DNA from: Proteobacteria bacterium UBA2363
Lineage (GTDB): Bacteria > Pseudomonadota > Gammaproteobacteria > Xanthomonadales > UBA2363
Assembly (NCBI GenBank): GCA_002344355.1
Contig: DDTN01000014.1
Span: 146,512-210,511 of the forward strand
Direction of reading: 5' to 3'
DNA length: 64,000 nucleotides
The position numbers and the translations under genes were made by a program. Below, one piece after another: positions 8,738 to 18,077 of this stretch. Under the pieces are notes generated by a model. That model ran no database searches, was not told the origin of the DNA, and saw only the letters and a list, made by a program, of their open reading frames with translations. Within the stretch, counting starts at the first letter, position 1, and each line of letters begins with the position of its first letter.

Positions 8738-8826
8738 GCCCGGGCGGCGTTGCTGCGTCGCGTCGCAAATCCTCATTGGCTGATGCCAACTCCGGTTTGC
8801 GCCGCGCCGCGCGCCTTGCCCGGCCA
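8738..8826 (+). repeat. Long imperfect hairpin between groES and groEL
   Basis: The outer arms CCCGGGC / GCCCGG, the middle arms around CGTCGCAAATCC / CCGGTTTGCGCC and the tip TTGG-CTGATG-CCAA form an imperfect inverted repeat of about 90 bases spanning most of the groES-groEL gap. It has no T run, so it does not look like an intrinsic terminator. It could tune the groEL to groES ratio by mRNA processing, stability or partial termination. That is inference; the inverted arms are seen directly. Confidence 0.6.
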
Positions 8827-8884
8827 TCGCTGGCTTGCTTCTCCTCCCGCTTCGATCCAACCAAGAACCTGAGAGATTACGAAA

Positions 8885-10531
<1,647 letters not shown>

Positions 10532-10842
10532 TCCAGGCCCGACCTCCGGTCCCGCTCCCCTGCCGGGGCGCGGGCCGGTGCCCAGGTTCGACACGGAAGG
10601 CCCCGCAGCGATGCGGGGCCTTCCCGTTTCCGGTCCGGCGACGTCGGAAGGACCCGGCGGGCCGGTTTTCACAGATGCGACTTCGGATGCCGCTGTCCGG
10701 ACCCGGCCGTGCCCGGCTGTCGGATCGGCGAGAGGCCGACCGCTCGCGCTCCGGAAACCTTGGCGATGTCCGGGTTTATGCAACAGTTGGCCGTTTCCCC
10801 CTTCGCCTGCTAACGTGACGCATCGTCCAAGGGACAACGCGC
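10532..10842. other. Gene-free stretch after groEL
   Basis: 311 bases holding the groEL terminator (10595-10630). The remainder has no convincing reading frame. TTGGCC (10789-10794) and TAACGT, 18 bases apart, just upstream of the next gene, could be a weak promoter, but the match is poor. Base composition from here to about 13680 is slightly less G/C-biased at third positions than in the neighbours. Confidence 0.5.
10595..10630 (+). terminator. Terminator of groESL
   Basis: A perfect 12-base-pair stem, GGAAGGCCCCGC (10595-10606) and GCGGGGCCTTCC (10613-10624), with loop AGCGAT, followed by CGTTTCC. It sits 63 bases after the groEL stop, with a short T-rich tail as expected for an intrinsic terminator in a GC-rich genome. 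Confidence 0.88.
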
Positions 10843-13152
10843 ATGGATCGCCACGCGAACCCGTCCGCCGTGCAGCGCGATCGACGAATCCCGTGGCTGA
10901 TGGCAACAGCGTTGATCGGCCTGGCGATGGCTGGCCGGATGCCGACGGCGGTCGCGCAGGAGCCGCTTCCGGTGCTGCGCGCGCAGCCCGACCTGTTGCT
11001 TCTTCGCGAGGGGCGGGTCGCCATCCTGGAGCGCCTGGACGACGCCAGCCTGCTGGCGGCCGGCGACATCGACTGGGCCAATGGCCGGGCCGTCGGCCGC
11101 GGCGTCGTACGCCTGCAGGCCGACGGCACGCCCTACCCGGGCTGGCAGGTGGCTCCGATCGGCACGCAGAATTCCGGGCTCTGGCTCAACTACGCCACCG
11201 CAACCAACTGCGGCGACTGGATCTACGTCGCCGGCACGCTGGCCTCACCCTCGGGCGGTGACGACGTCAACCTGCGACGCATCGACCGCGAGACCGGCGT
11301 GCCCGATCCGGCCTGGACCTCGGCGGTCACGGGCAACATCAGCGCATTGGCCTGCGATGGCAGCGGGCGCCTGCTGGTCGCGGGCGAGTATCTCTCGATA
11401 GCCGGCACGATCTACTACGGGCTGGTACGGCTGCACGCCGACTCCGGCGCGCACGATCCGTCCTGGACCGTCCAGGCGTCCGGTCGCATCCAGCGCCTGC
11501 TGGTCGCAGCCGACGGCACCCTGTATGTCGTGGGCTGCCATGGCATCGGCACGCCTGCACAATCCTTCCTGCGCAAGGGTCTTGCCCGTGTCCTGCCCAA
11601 TGGCGCCGTCGATCCGGACTGGGATCCGGCGCAGGCGTTCCTGGACAACGGCCGGGTCTCTGCGATCGCCCTGGGCGAAGACGGCTGGCTCTACGTCGCC
11701 GGCCAGCTGGCGACCGAGTCGCCGCCGCGCCACGGGCTGTTGCGGGTGTCGACCAGCGGCAGCGGCGCCATTGATCCGACCTGGCATCCGAACCCGGACT
11801 GGCCAACGGCGTTCGATGGCGAGCGCGTGGATGCGCTGCATGTCGACGGGCCATGGCTGTTCGTCGGCGGCTACTTCGATCAGTTCGGCGGACTGGCGCG
11901 CGCGTCGATGGCGCGGGTGTCGACGATCGGCCCCGGCGACGTCGATCCGGCCTGGGATTCGCCGCTGCGCCCGGCTGCGCCCTTGGGCAACGCGCTGGTG
12001 GCCATCGTGCCGGGGCCCGACGACTCGCTGTGGGCGGCCGGCCGCCTTCGCAGCACCGGGGCGACGCCGAGCGCCGGGCTGGTGCGTGTCGCACGCGTAG
12101 ACGGCACCCGCATCGGCAGCCACCTGATGGCGCTCGCGGGCAACGTGCTCCACGTCGCCGCGCATCCGGCCGGCGGTGTCGTCGTGGTCGGGGACTACTT
12201 CCATGCCAACGGCATGGAACGCGAGGGCATGCTGCGTCTGGATGCAAGTGGCGGCATCGATCCCGGATTCGCCCCGGCCGTGACCGGCCAGGTGAGGGCC
12301 TTGGCCGTCGACGCTGCCGGTCGCGTGCATGCCGGCGGCGATCTGCACCATCCCGATCTGCCGCAACCGCTGCACCTGCTGCGCCTGCAGGCCGACAGCG
12401 ACCAGCCCGACCCGACCTGGCTGCCAGCGGTGGACGGCACCGTCGATGCCCTGGCCTTCGGCCCCGATGGCCGCCTCCATGTCGGTGGGACCTTCGACCA
12501 GGTGGCCGGCCAGGCGCAGGCGCGGCTGGCGCGTTTCGATGCCACCGGTGCGTTCGATGCCCATTGGCGGCCGGTGGTCGCCGATGCCACGGTGGTGGCG
12601 ATCGCCCTGGCGGATGGCTGGGTCTACACCGGTGCCGGCCATGGCCGCCTGAGGCGGTTCGCGGGCGCGGCGCCGGGTCTCGCGGATCCGACCTGGACCA
12701 CAATCGTGGGCGATTGGTTGCGGCCGAGCCTGTTCGTACGTTCCGGCGGTCCGCTGGTGGTCGCTCACGGGCGCACGGTGTTCATGCAACTGAGGGGAAG
12801 CATCAGCCTGGTCTCACAGGCGCCGGGCACGCCGGCGCAGACGCTGTGGCAGCGAACGGTGCCGTGGACCCTGCCGGTCGTGAGCGGGGCAGCGACCGGA
12901 CCGATGTTCGGTGCCATGCTCGCCGAGGGGCAAAGCATCGGCTACGAGGTTTTCCGCTTCGACGAGTCCGGCACGCTGGACACCGCCTGGCGCCCGCAGC
13001 TGGATCGCAGGGCGGCGATGATGCGGCCCTCGACGGACGGCACGACGCTATGGCTGGCCGGACAGTTCAGCCACGTCGACGGCGAACGCCGCTTCGGCCT
13101 GGCCGCCTTCGACCTGCGCGGCGACGCGCTGTTCGAACACGGCTTCGACTGA
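10843..13152 (+). CDS. Secreted delta-60-repeat beta-propeller protein with F-x-x-G-F-D tail
   Basis: 769 aa. A longish N-region with Arg residues precedes a hydrophobic signal core (WLMATALIGLAMAG) and a cut near VAQ, so it is probably exported. The body is about ten or more copies of a repeat of roughly 50-60 residues with the pattern hydrophobic-D-GRLLVAG-x(n)-GLVRL-DADG-DPxW, the delta-60/DUF5122-type beta-propeller. Examples are GRLLVAGEYLS and GWLYVAGQLAT. It ends ALFEHGFD, a variant of the C-terminal tail found on other secreted proteins here. Function unknown; propellers of this type occur in large surface proteins. The upstream promoter is not clear. Third-position GC is somewhat lower than in neighbouring genes, which may reflect its history. 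Confidence 0.8.
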   Translation: MDRHANPSAVQRDRRIPWLMATALIGLAMAGRMPTAVAQEPLPVLRAQPDLLLLREGRVAILERLDDASLLAAGDIDWANGRAVGRGVVRLQADGTPYPGWQVAPIGTQNSGLWLNYATATNCGDWIYVAGTLASPSGGDDVNLRRIDRETGVPDPAWTSAVTGNISALACDGSGRLLVAGEYLSIAGTIYYGLVRLHADSGAHDPSWTVQASGRIQRLLVAADGTLYVVGCHGIGTPAQSFLRKGLARVLPNGAVDPDWDPAQAFLDNGRVSAIALGEDGWLYVAGQLATESPPRHGLLRVSTSGSGAIDPTWHPNPDWPTAFDGERVDALHVDGPWLFVGGYFDQFGGLARASMARVSTIGPGDVDPAWDSPLRPAAPLGNALVAIVPGPDDSLWAAGRLRSTGATPSAGLVRVARVDGTRIGSHLMALAGNVLHVAAHPAGGVVVVGDYFHANGMEREGMLRLDASGGIDPGFAPAVTGQVRALAVDAAGRVHAGGDLHHPDLPQPLHLLRLQADSDQPDPTWLPAVDGTVDALAFGPDGRLHVGGTFDQVAGQAQARLARFDATGAFDAHWRPVVADATVVAIALADGWVYTGAGHGRLRRFAGAAPGLADPTWTTIVGDWLRPSLFVRSGGPLVVAHGRTVFMQLRGSISLVSQAPGTPAQTLWQRTVPWTLPVVSGAATGPMFGAMLAEGQSIGYEVFRFDESGTLDTAWRPQLDRRAAMMRPSTDGTTLWLAGQFSHVDGERRFGLAAFDLRGDALFEHGFD

Positions 13153-13677
13153 TGGCTGGCGACTCTCGGCGCCCTGGAGGCGGATGCCTTGGACATGGAT
13201 GCCGATGGCCCGGGTACTGCCGCCAGCCTCGTCAACGGACGGGCACTCGAACGTGGTTGCCAGTCCGCCTTTGATGCGTCGGTGCAGTTCGCGCCGACCT
13301 CCTGCGCAATCGTACCGGGTGCTGCGTGACCACGGACCGTGGTTACCGTCCCAGTTCCATGGCCGGCACCGGCACCCTGATCGGAGAACAGTAGGGCAAG
13401 AATGCACTGGCGGGTTGGCGGCACTGCCGCTGGAACTTGGGCGACCAGGATTCCCGCTCCACGGCGCGGCATCCGCGCAGCCTCCGCCCGCAATCTGCGA
13501 AGCCGGCCAGGCCGCTGCACATGGAATCCCGCGGCATCCATGGGGTCGCCAGCCTCGACCATGGAGGGGCCTCCGGCCTCTGCGGTTCCAGCCCGGGGGG
13601 CCGGGCTCCTCGCTGCCGCCGACACCCCGGCTGAACGGTGCGCCCGCCCCGGCTATCCGCGCTGACGCGAGGCGGTC
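13153..13677. other. Gene-free stretch with a possible decayed reading frame
   Basis: 525 bases without a convincing gene. The first 165 bases read on in frame past the stop of the propeller gene for 54 sense codons, to a stop at 13327-13329. The composition is weakly coding-like, which may be a remnant or chance. Long frames on both strands here have Arg/Pro/Ser-rich, non-protein-like translations. No terminator with a T run was found. Confidence 0.4.
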
Positions 13678-14517
13678 ATGATCGTCGCTGTCCCACCGGG
13701 CTGGATCATGCGCCGTCGCCGTCCTGCAGCAAGCATCTGTGCCGGCCTGCTGGTCGCCCTGGCGGCCTGGTCGCCCCTGCAGGCGCGCACGGTCTACCGG
13801 TGCGTGCTGGACGGCACGGTCAGCCTGGCCACCGCGCCCGATCCCGGTGCGCAATGCGAGGCGCACGAACTGGACGACGACGATCCCAATCCGCCGGCCC
13901 TGTGGGGCGCGCTGGGCGAGTTCCGCGGCGCGCTGTTCGTACGCGAAGAGGCCGGACGCAAGGTCTACAGCACGCGGCCCATGGACGGCGCCGAGCGCGT
14001 GCTGGACTTCCATGCCCGCACCGCACCCGGCATCGATGCGCATCCCGGCCTGGGCATCGTCGGGCCGGCGCAGCTCGACCGCTTCGATGCCGAGTTTCGC
14101 GCGGCCGCCCGCGCCTATCGCCTGGACGAGGCCTGGTTGCGGGCCATCGCCCACGCCGAGAGTGCCTTCGACCCGCTGGCGGTTTCGGAGAAGGGGGCCC
14201 TCGGAGTGATGCAGCTGATGCCCGAGGTCGTTCGCGAGTACGGCATCGACGACCCCTTCGACCCGGCCGCGTCGATCGATGCAGGTGCCCGCCACCTGCG
14301 CTTCCTCACCGACCGCCTGGACGGCGACCTCGACCGGATCGCCGCCGCCTACAACGCCGGGATCGGCGCCGTCGCCCTGCATGGCGGCATCCCGCCGTAT
14401 CCGGAAACACGGTTGTACGTGGCGAGGGTGCATGTCCTGCATGCCCGCTACCGGGCCGCCCTGGGTCTTCCGGCGCCGGCGTCCGCCCTGCGCGCGGCCG
14501 GCCCCCAATCGCCCTGA
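13678..14517 (+). CDS. Lytic transglycosylase (SLT domain), exported
   Basis: 279 aa from the ATG at 13678. A second Met eleven residues in (13708) gives a cleaner signal peptide (MRRRRPAASICAGLLVALAAW) and could be the true start; GAGG precedes the first. The C-terminal half is a soluble-lytic-transglycosylase domain. AIAHAESAFDPLAVS carries the catalytic Glu (E161), followed by KGALGVMQLMPEV, SIDAGARHLRFL and AAYNAGIGAV, all standard family motifs. It cleaves peptidoglycan glycan strands in the periplasm. The N-terminal 130 residues (DUF4124-like start RTVYRCVLDG, two Cys) may be a small accessory domain. It is convergent with the kinase gene that ends at 14700. Confidence 0.88.
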   Translation: MIVAVPPGWIMRRRRPAASICAGLLVALAAWSPLQARTVYRCVLDGTVSLATAPDPGAQCEAHELDDDDPNPPALWGALGEFRGALFVREEAGRKVYSTRPMDGAERVLDFHARTAPGIDAHPGLGIVGPAQLDRFDAEFRAAARAYRLDEAWLRAIAHAESAFDPLAVSEKGALGVMQLMPEVVREYGIDDPFDPAASIDAGARHLRFLTDRLDGDLDRIAAAYNAGIGAVALHGGIPPYPETRLYVARVHVLHARYRAALGLPAPASALRAAGPQSP

Positions 14518-14699
14518 GCCTGCGCGGCGTCCCGGCCCATCCCGGGCGTTGGGCTTCACGGCCCGTGTCCGGGTGCCTTGGCGGCATCGCCTGGCAGCAG
14601 GCGCAGCCTGGCAGGACGCGGTCGGGGACGACGGGTCAGGGGCCGGCAGAAGCGGTCCGCGCGTGGTTCCTGTCCCGTGCCGCGGATGGGCCGCCCGCC

Positions 14700-17060
14700 T
14701 CAGCAAGAGGCCCCTGCTGCCGGCGCCTCGCCGCACAGCATGTCGCGGGTGTCGGCCACCAGCCTTGCCGCCCGTTCGCTGCCCTCGGGCAGGGCGGCCA
14801 GGGCGGCTTCGGCCTGGGCGAGGCGGGCATGCGCCTCGCCGGCCTTGTCGCCGCGTGCCAGGGCCTGCGCAAGCACGGCCAGGGCCATGACCTGCTCCTG
14901 GGCCGGCTGCGCGAACAGGCGGTCGGCCATGGCGACCGCTTCCCCGGCGTGTGCCAGCGCGTCGCCCGGCCGGTCCATGGCCAGGCTCTGCCGGGCCAGG
15001 TTGACCAGGCCGAACACCACGACCGGATGGTCGCCCTCGTAGACCTGGCGGCGCATCGCCACCGAGCGCTCCAGCAGGTCCAGGGCCGCGGCCTGGTCGC
15101 CGCGGTCGCGCGCCAGCAGGGCGCGGTTGTTGAGCAGGATGGCGATGTCGCGGCTGCCGTCCGGGAACTCGCCGGCCAGCAGGGTGGCGGCGCGCGCGTA
15201 CAGGCGGTCGGCCTCGTCGAGGCGCTCCAGGCCGTGCAGGGCCTGGGCCAGGTTGGCGATCATGTTGGCGTGCTCGTGGACGGTGACCTCGACGCCCTGG
15301 CGCTCGACGACGGCCAGGGCCTGTTCCACGTTGTCGCGCGCCTGCTCGTAGGCGGCGCGATTGAGCAGCAGCACGGCCAGGTCGTTGCGCGCCACCGCAT
15401 GCAGGGGGCTGCGCAGCCGGCCGGCGGCGCGCAGCCGGTCGAGGATGTCCGCGAAGGCGGCCTCCGCCTCGCTGCTGCGGCCTTCGTACTCGTGCAGCCA
15501 GGCCAGCGCATGGAGCAGTTGCAGGGTGCGCGGGTGGTCCTCGCCGAGCGCCGCGCGGGCCTGGGCATGGCCGGTTTCCAGTTGCTGCCGGGCCGCCTCC
15601 AGGCGGTGCCGGCTGAGCATGCTGTAGCCGATCGCGTGGCGGATCCCGGCGGCCAGCGCCGGCCGGTCGTCGAAGCGCGCGCCGACCTGGGCGGCGGCCT
15701 CGTCCAGGGCCTGGGCCAGGGTGGTCTCCTCGCTGGTGTTGCCGGGATCGGCGCGGGCCAGGATGTCGAGCAGGAACTGGTTGATGCCCTCGGCGTCGGC
15801 GGCGGCGCGCGCGGCCTGGCGGGCCTGGTGCAGGGCCAGCGCCGCCGCGCCCAGCACGGCGGCCAGGGCCAGGGCGGCGCTGGCGCTGGCCAGGCGGTGC
15901 CGGCGCAGGAAGCGCGACAGGCGATAGCCGCGGCTGTCGGGATGGGCGCCGACCGGACGGCCGTCCAGCCAGCGGCGCAGGTCGTCGGCCAGTTCCCGTG
16001 CCGAGCCGTAGCGGCGTTCGGCTTCCCGGTGCAGGGCCTTGGCGGCGATCCGCTCCAGGTCGTTGTCGAAGCCGCCGCGCCGGCCCCGGCGGTCCGCGTC
16101 CGGTCCGGCGCGCGCCAGCCCGCACGCCAGGCTCGGCGCGGCCTGCTCGCCGACCTGCCGTTCCGCCTGGGCGGGACTGAGGCCGGCGAGGTCGTGCGGC
16201 AGCACGCCGGTGGCCAGCTCGTACAGGATCACGCCCAGCGCGTAGACATCGGCGCGGGTGGTGATCGCCTCCCCCCGGAGCTGTTCGGGGCTGGCATAGC
16301 CCGGCGTCATCGCCTGCAGGGCGGTGGCTTCGGGGCGGGCATCGGGGCGCGCCGGGTCGAGCAGCTTGGCGACGCCGAAGTCGAGCAGGCGCGGCTGGCC
16401 GTCGTCGTCGACCAGGATGTTGGCGGGCTTGAGGTCGCGGTGCACCACCAGGTGCCGGTGCGCGGCCTCGACCGCCTCGCAGACCCGGCACAGCAGGCGC
16501 ACGCGCGCGCGCAGGTCCAGGCCCCGGGTTTCGCACCAGCGCGTCAGCGGCAGACCGTCGACGAACTCCATGACCAGGTAGGGCACGCCGTCGCCGGTGC
16601 TGCCGGCATCCAGGATGCGCGCGATGCCGGGGTGCTGGAGCTGGGCGAGGATGTCGCGCTCGGCGGCGAAGCGCGCCACCAGGGCCGCGCGCAGCGCGTC
16701 GCGCCCGGCCAGGTAGGCCGGCTGCACCAGCTTCACCGCGACGTCCTGGCGGTAGGCGCCGTCGGCGCGCCGGGCGCGGTAGACCACGCCCATGCCGCCG
16801 GCCTCGAGCAGGGCGGTGAGCTGCCAGGGGCCGAGCCGCTCGCCGACCGCCGGCAGTTGCGGCAGGGACGGCGCGCCCGGCGTGGCCGGCGACAGCAGGA
16901 AGTCCCCGGCCTGCCGGTCGCGCGCCAGCAGGCGTGCCAGGCGCTGCCGCACGCCGGCCTCGACCGGCAGACCCGCCAGCCAGGCGTCGCGCGCGCCGGC
17001 CGGCAGGGCCTGGCCTTCGGCGAGCAGGTCCAGCACCTGGCGTTCGGCCTCGGTGTCCAT
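14700..17060 (-). CDS. Membrane-anchored Ser/Thr protein kinase with C-terminal TPR region (kinase A)
   Basis: 786 aa. The N-terminal helical segment (1-75) is typical of kinases paired with ECF factors. The Hanks-type kinase domain spans about 77-370: glycine loop LLEAGGMGVVY, catalytic Lys in VAVK (K110), HRDLKPAN (D209), DFG (227-229) and SPE in place of APE. A transmembrane helix lies near 392-412, followed by about 370 residues of TPR-like helical repeats. The kinase would face the cytoplasm and the repeats the periplasm. The start lies six bases after the stop of the ECF sigma gene at 17067, so the two form one operon. By analogy with PknT/EcfP it probably phosphorylates that sigma factor. 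The TPR part may sense an envelope signal. Confidence 0.9.
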   Translation of the reverse strand: MDTEAERQVLDLLAEGQALPAGARDAWLAGLPVEAGVRQRLARLLARDRQAGDFLLSPATPGAPSLPQLPAVGERLGPWQLTALLEAGGMGVVYRARRADGAYRQDVAVKLVQPAYLAGRDALRAALVARFAAERDILAQLQHPGIARILDAGSTGDGVPYLVMEFVDGLPLTRWCETRGLDLRARVRLLCRVCEAVEAAHRHLVVHRDLKPANILVDDDGQPRLLDFGVAKLLDPARPDARPEATALQAMTPGYASPEQLRGEAITTRADVYALGVILYELATGVLPHDLAGLSPAQAERQVGEQAAPSLACGLARAGPDADRRGRRGGFDNDLERIAAKALHREAERRYGSARELADDLRRWLDGRPVGAHPDSRGYRLSRFLRRHRLASASAALALAAVLGAAALALHQARQAARAAADAEGINQFLLDILARADPGNTSEETTLAQALDEAAAQVGARFDDRPALAAGIRHAIGYSMLSRHRLEAARQQLETGHAQARAALGEDHPRTLQLLHALAWLHEYEGRSSEAEAAFADILDRLRAAGRLRSPLHAVARNDLAVLLLNRAAYEQARDNVEQALAVVERQGVEVTVHEHANMIANLAQALHGLERLDEADRLYARAATLLAGEFPDGSRDIAILLNNRALLARDRGDQAAALDLLERSVAMRRQVYEGDHPVVVFGLVNLARQSLAMDRPGDALAHAGEAVAMADRLFAQPAQEQVMALAVLAQALARGDKAGEAHARLAQAEAALAALPEGSERAARLVADTRDMLCGEAPAAGASC

Positions 17061-17066
17061 CGCGAT

Positions 17067-17618
17067 TCAGCCCGCCAGCGCGTCGTAAAGCCAGGTGCGC
17101 GCCGCCTGCCAGTGCCGCTTCACGGTGGCCGGCGACATCGCCATGGCGGCGGCGGTCTCCTCGATGGTGAGCCCGGCGAAATAGCGCAGCTCGACGATCC
17201 TGCCCTTGTCGGCGTCGAGGGCCTCCAGGCGCGCCAGGGCGTCGTCCAGGGCCTCCAGGTCCAGCGCCGGCAGCTCGCCGGCGATATCGAGCTGGGTCAG
17301 CGACAGCCGTTCGCCGCCGTCGCGTTTGGCGGCGTTGCGGCGACGCGCGTGGTCGACCAGGATCTCGCGCATCAGGCGCGCCGCGACCCGCACGAAGTGG
17401 CCGTGGCCCTGCCAGTCGATGCGGGCGACGCCGCCCAGGCGCAGGAAGACCTCGTTGACCAGGGCGGTCGGCTGCAGGGTGTGGCCGCTGCGCTCGCCGG
17501 CGAGCTGGCGCACCGCGGCGGCGCGCAGCTCCGGATAGACGGCCTCGATCAGCCGGTCGCGGGCGCCCTGGTCGCCGGCGCGCCAGGCCTCGAGCAAGCG
17601 GGTCGCCTGGTCGTGCAT
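17067..17618 (-). CDS. ECF sigma factor paired with kinase A
   Basis: 183 aa from the ATG at 17618. Region 2 (about 5-80) and region 4 (about 125-180: DKGRIVELRYFAGLTIEETA, then SPATVKRHWQAARTWL) are present. It belongs to the TIGR02999/ECF43-like group. In region 2.2, where most ECF factors read DAEDLVQE, this one reads QPTALVNE, with Thr51 and no acidic cluster. In EcfP of Vibrio the corresponding Thr is phosphorylated by its partner kinase to allow core RNA polymerase binding; applying this here is inference. Earlier in-frame starts exist, but a TAGACT -10 box ends seven bases before this ATG. Confidence 0.9.
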   Translation of the reverse strand: MHDQATRLLEAWRAGDQGARDRLIEAVYPELRAAAVRQLAGERSGHTLQPTALVNEVFLRLGGVARIDWQGHGHFVRVAARLMREILVDHARRRNAAKRDGGERLSLTQLDIAGELPALDLEALDDALARLEALDADKGRIVELRYFAGLTIEETAAAMAMSPATVKRHWQAARTWLYDALAG

Positions 17619-17625
17619 GGCGCCC

Positions 17626-17654
17626 AGTCTAGCCGCGTGGCCGGAGACGCCCAA
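17626..17654 (-). promoter_or_regulatory. Predicted promoter of the ECF sigma / kinase A operon
   Basis: On the minus strand, TTGGGC (17654-17649) and TAGACT (17631-17626) are 17 bases apart. Transcription would begin at or next to the ATG at 17618, giving a leaderless mRNA. TAGACT also precedes the sigma genes at 24159 and 30587. Confidence 0.5.
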
Positions 17655-17705
17655 TCCGGCAGACGCGCCGTCCGGACCGGCGGCAGCCGGTGCCGCGTCC
17701 GGCGC

Positions 17706-18077
17706 TCAGCCCTCGAAGCCGTTGCCGAACACGGCGTCGACCACGGCCCCGAACTCGCAGGCGCCGAAGGCGCAGGGCTTGGGCGAGCCCGGGCTGGCGA
17801 CCGGCCGGCCGCCGCCGCGCAGGTCGATGGCCGGCGGCACCACGCCGCCGCCGGCCGTGCAGCGGTCGCGCGCCTGCGCCCCCGGCTGCAGGCGGCCATC
17901 GCCCTGGCCGGGATCGGGGAACAGCGGGTGGGCGGTCCGCCGGATGGTGCGTGGCGCCAGGTTGGCCAGGCCGTGGCCGCCACCGACCCGCAGGTCGTGC
18001 AGGTCCACCGCCACGCCGCTGCCCGGCGGATCGAGGGCCCTGCCCGGCTGGAACACGATTTCGCAGCGCGAGTTCAC
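17706..18077 (-). CDS. Short protein or remnant with G-N-G-F-E tail, translationally coupled to the beta-helix gene
   Basis: 123 aa from a GTG that overlaps the stop of the beta-helix gene (GTGA). Third codon positions are strongly G/C, so the frame has been under coding selection. It has no signal peptide, yet ends VFGNGFEG, the tail otherwise seen only on exported proteins here. A Gly/Pro/Asp-rich middle (HPLFPDPGQGDGRLQPG) resembles linker or Ca-binding repeats of larger secreted proteins. It is most likely the C-terminal remnant of a truncated second secreted protein, or a frameshifted extension of the upstream one. A functional small protein cannot be excluded. Confidence 0.5.
   Translation of the reverse strand: MNSRCEIVFQPGRALDPPGSGVAVDLHDLRVGGGHGLANLAPRTIRRTAHPLFPDPGQGDGRLQPGAQARDRCTAGGGVVPPAIDLRGGGRPVASPGSPKPCAFGACEFGAVVDAVFGNGFEG

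Noticed and set aside
10681..10800. Possible small RNA or second terminator after groEL
   Set aside because: Only short unstable stems can be drawn and no promoter boxes are convincing.
13184..13681. Plus-strand frame of 165 codons before the transglycosylase
   Set aside because: Translation is Pro/Arg/Ser/His-rich with no recognisable fold, and it conflicts with the clear transglycosylase start.
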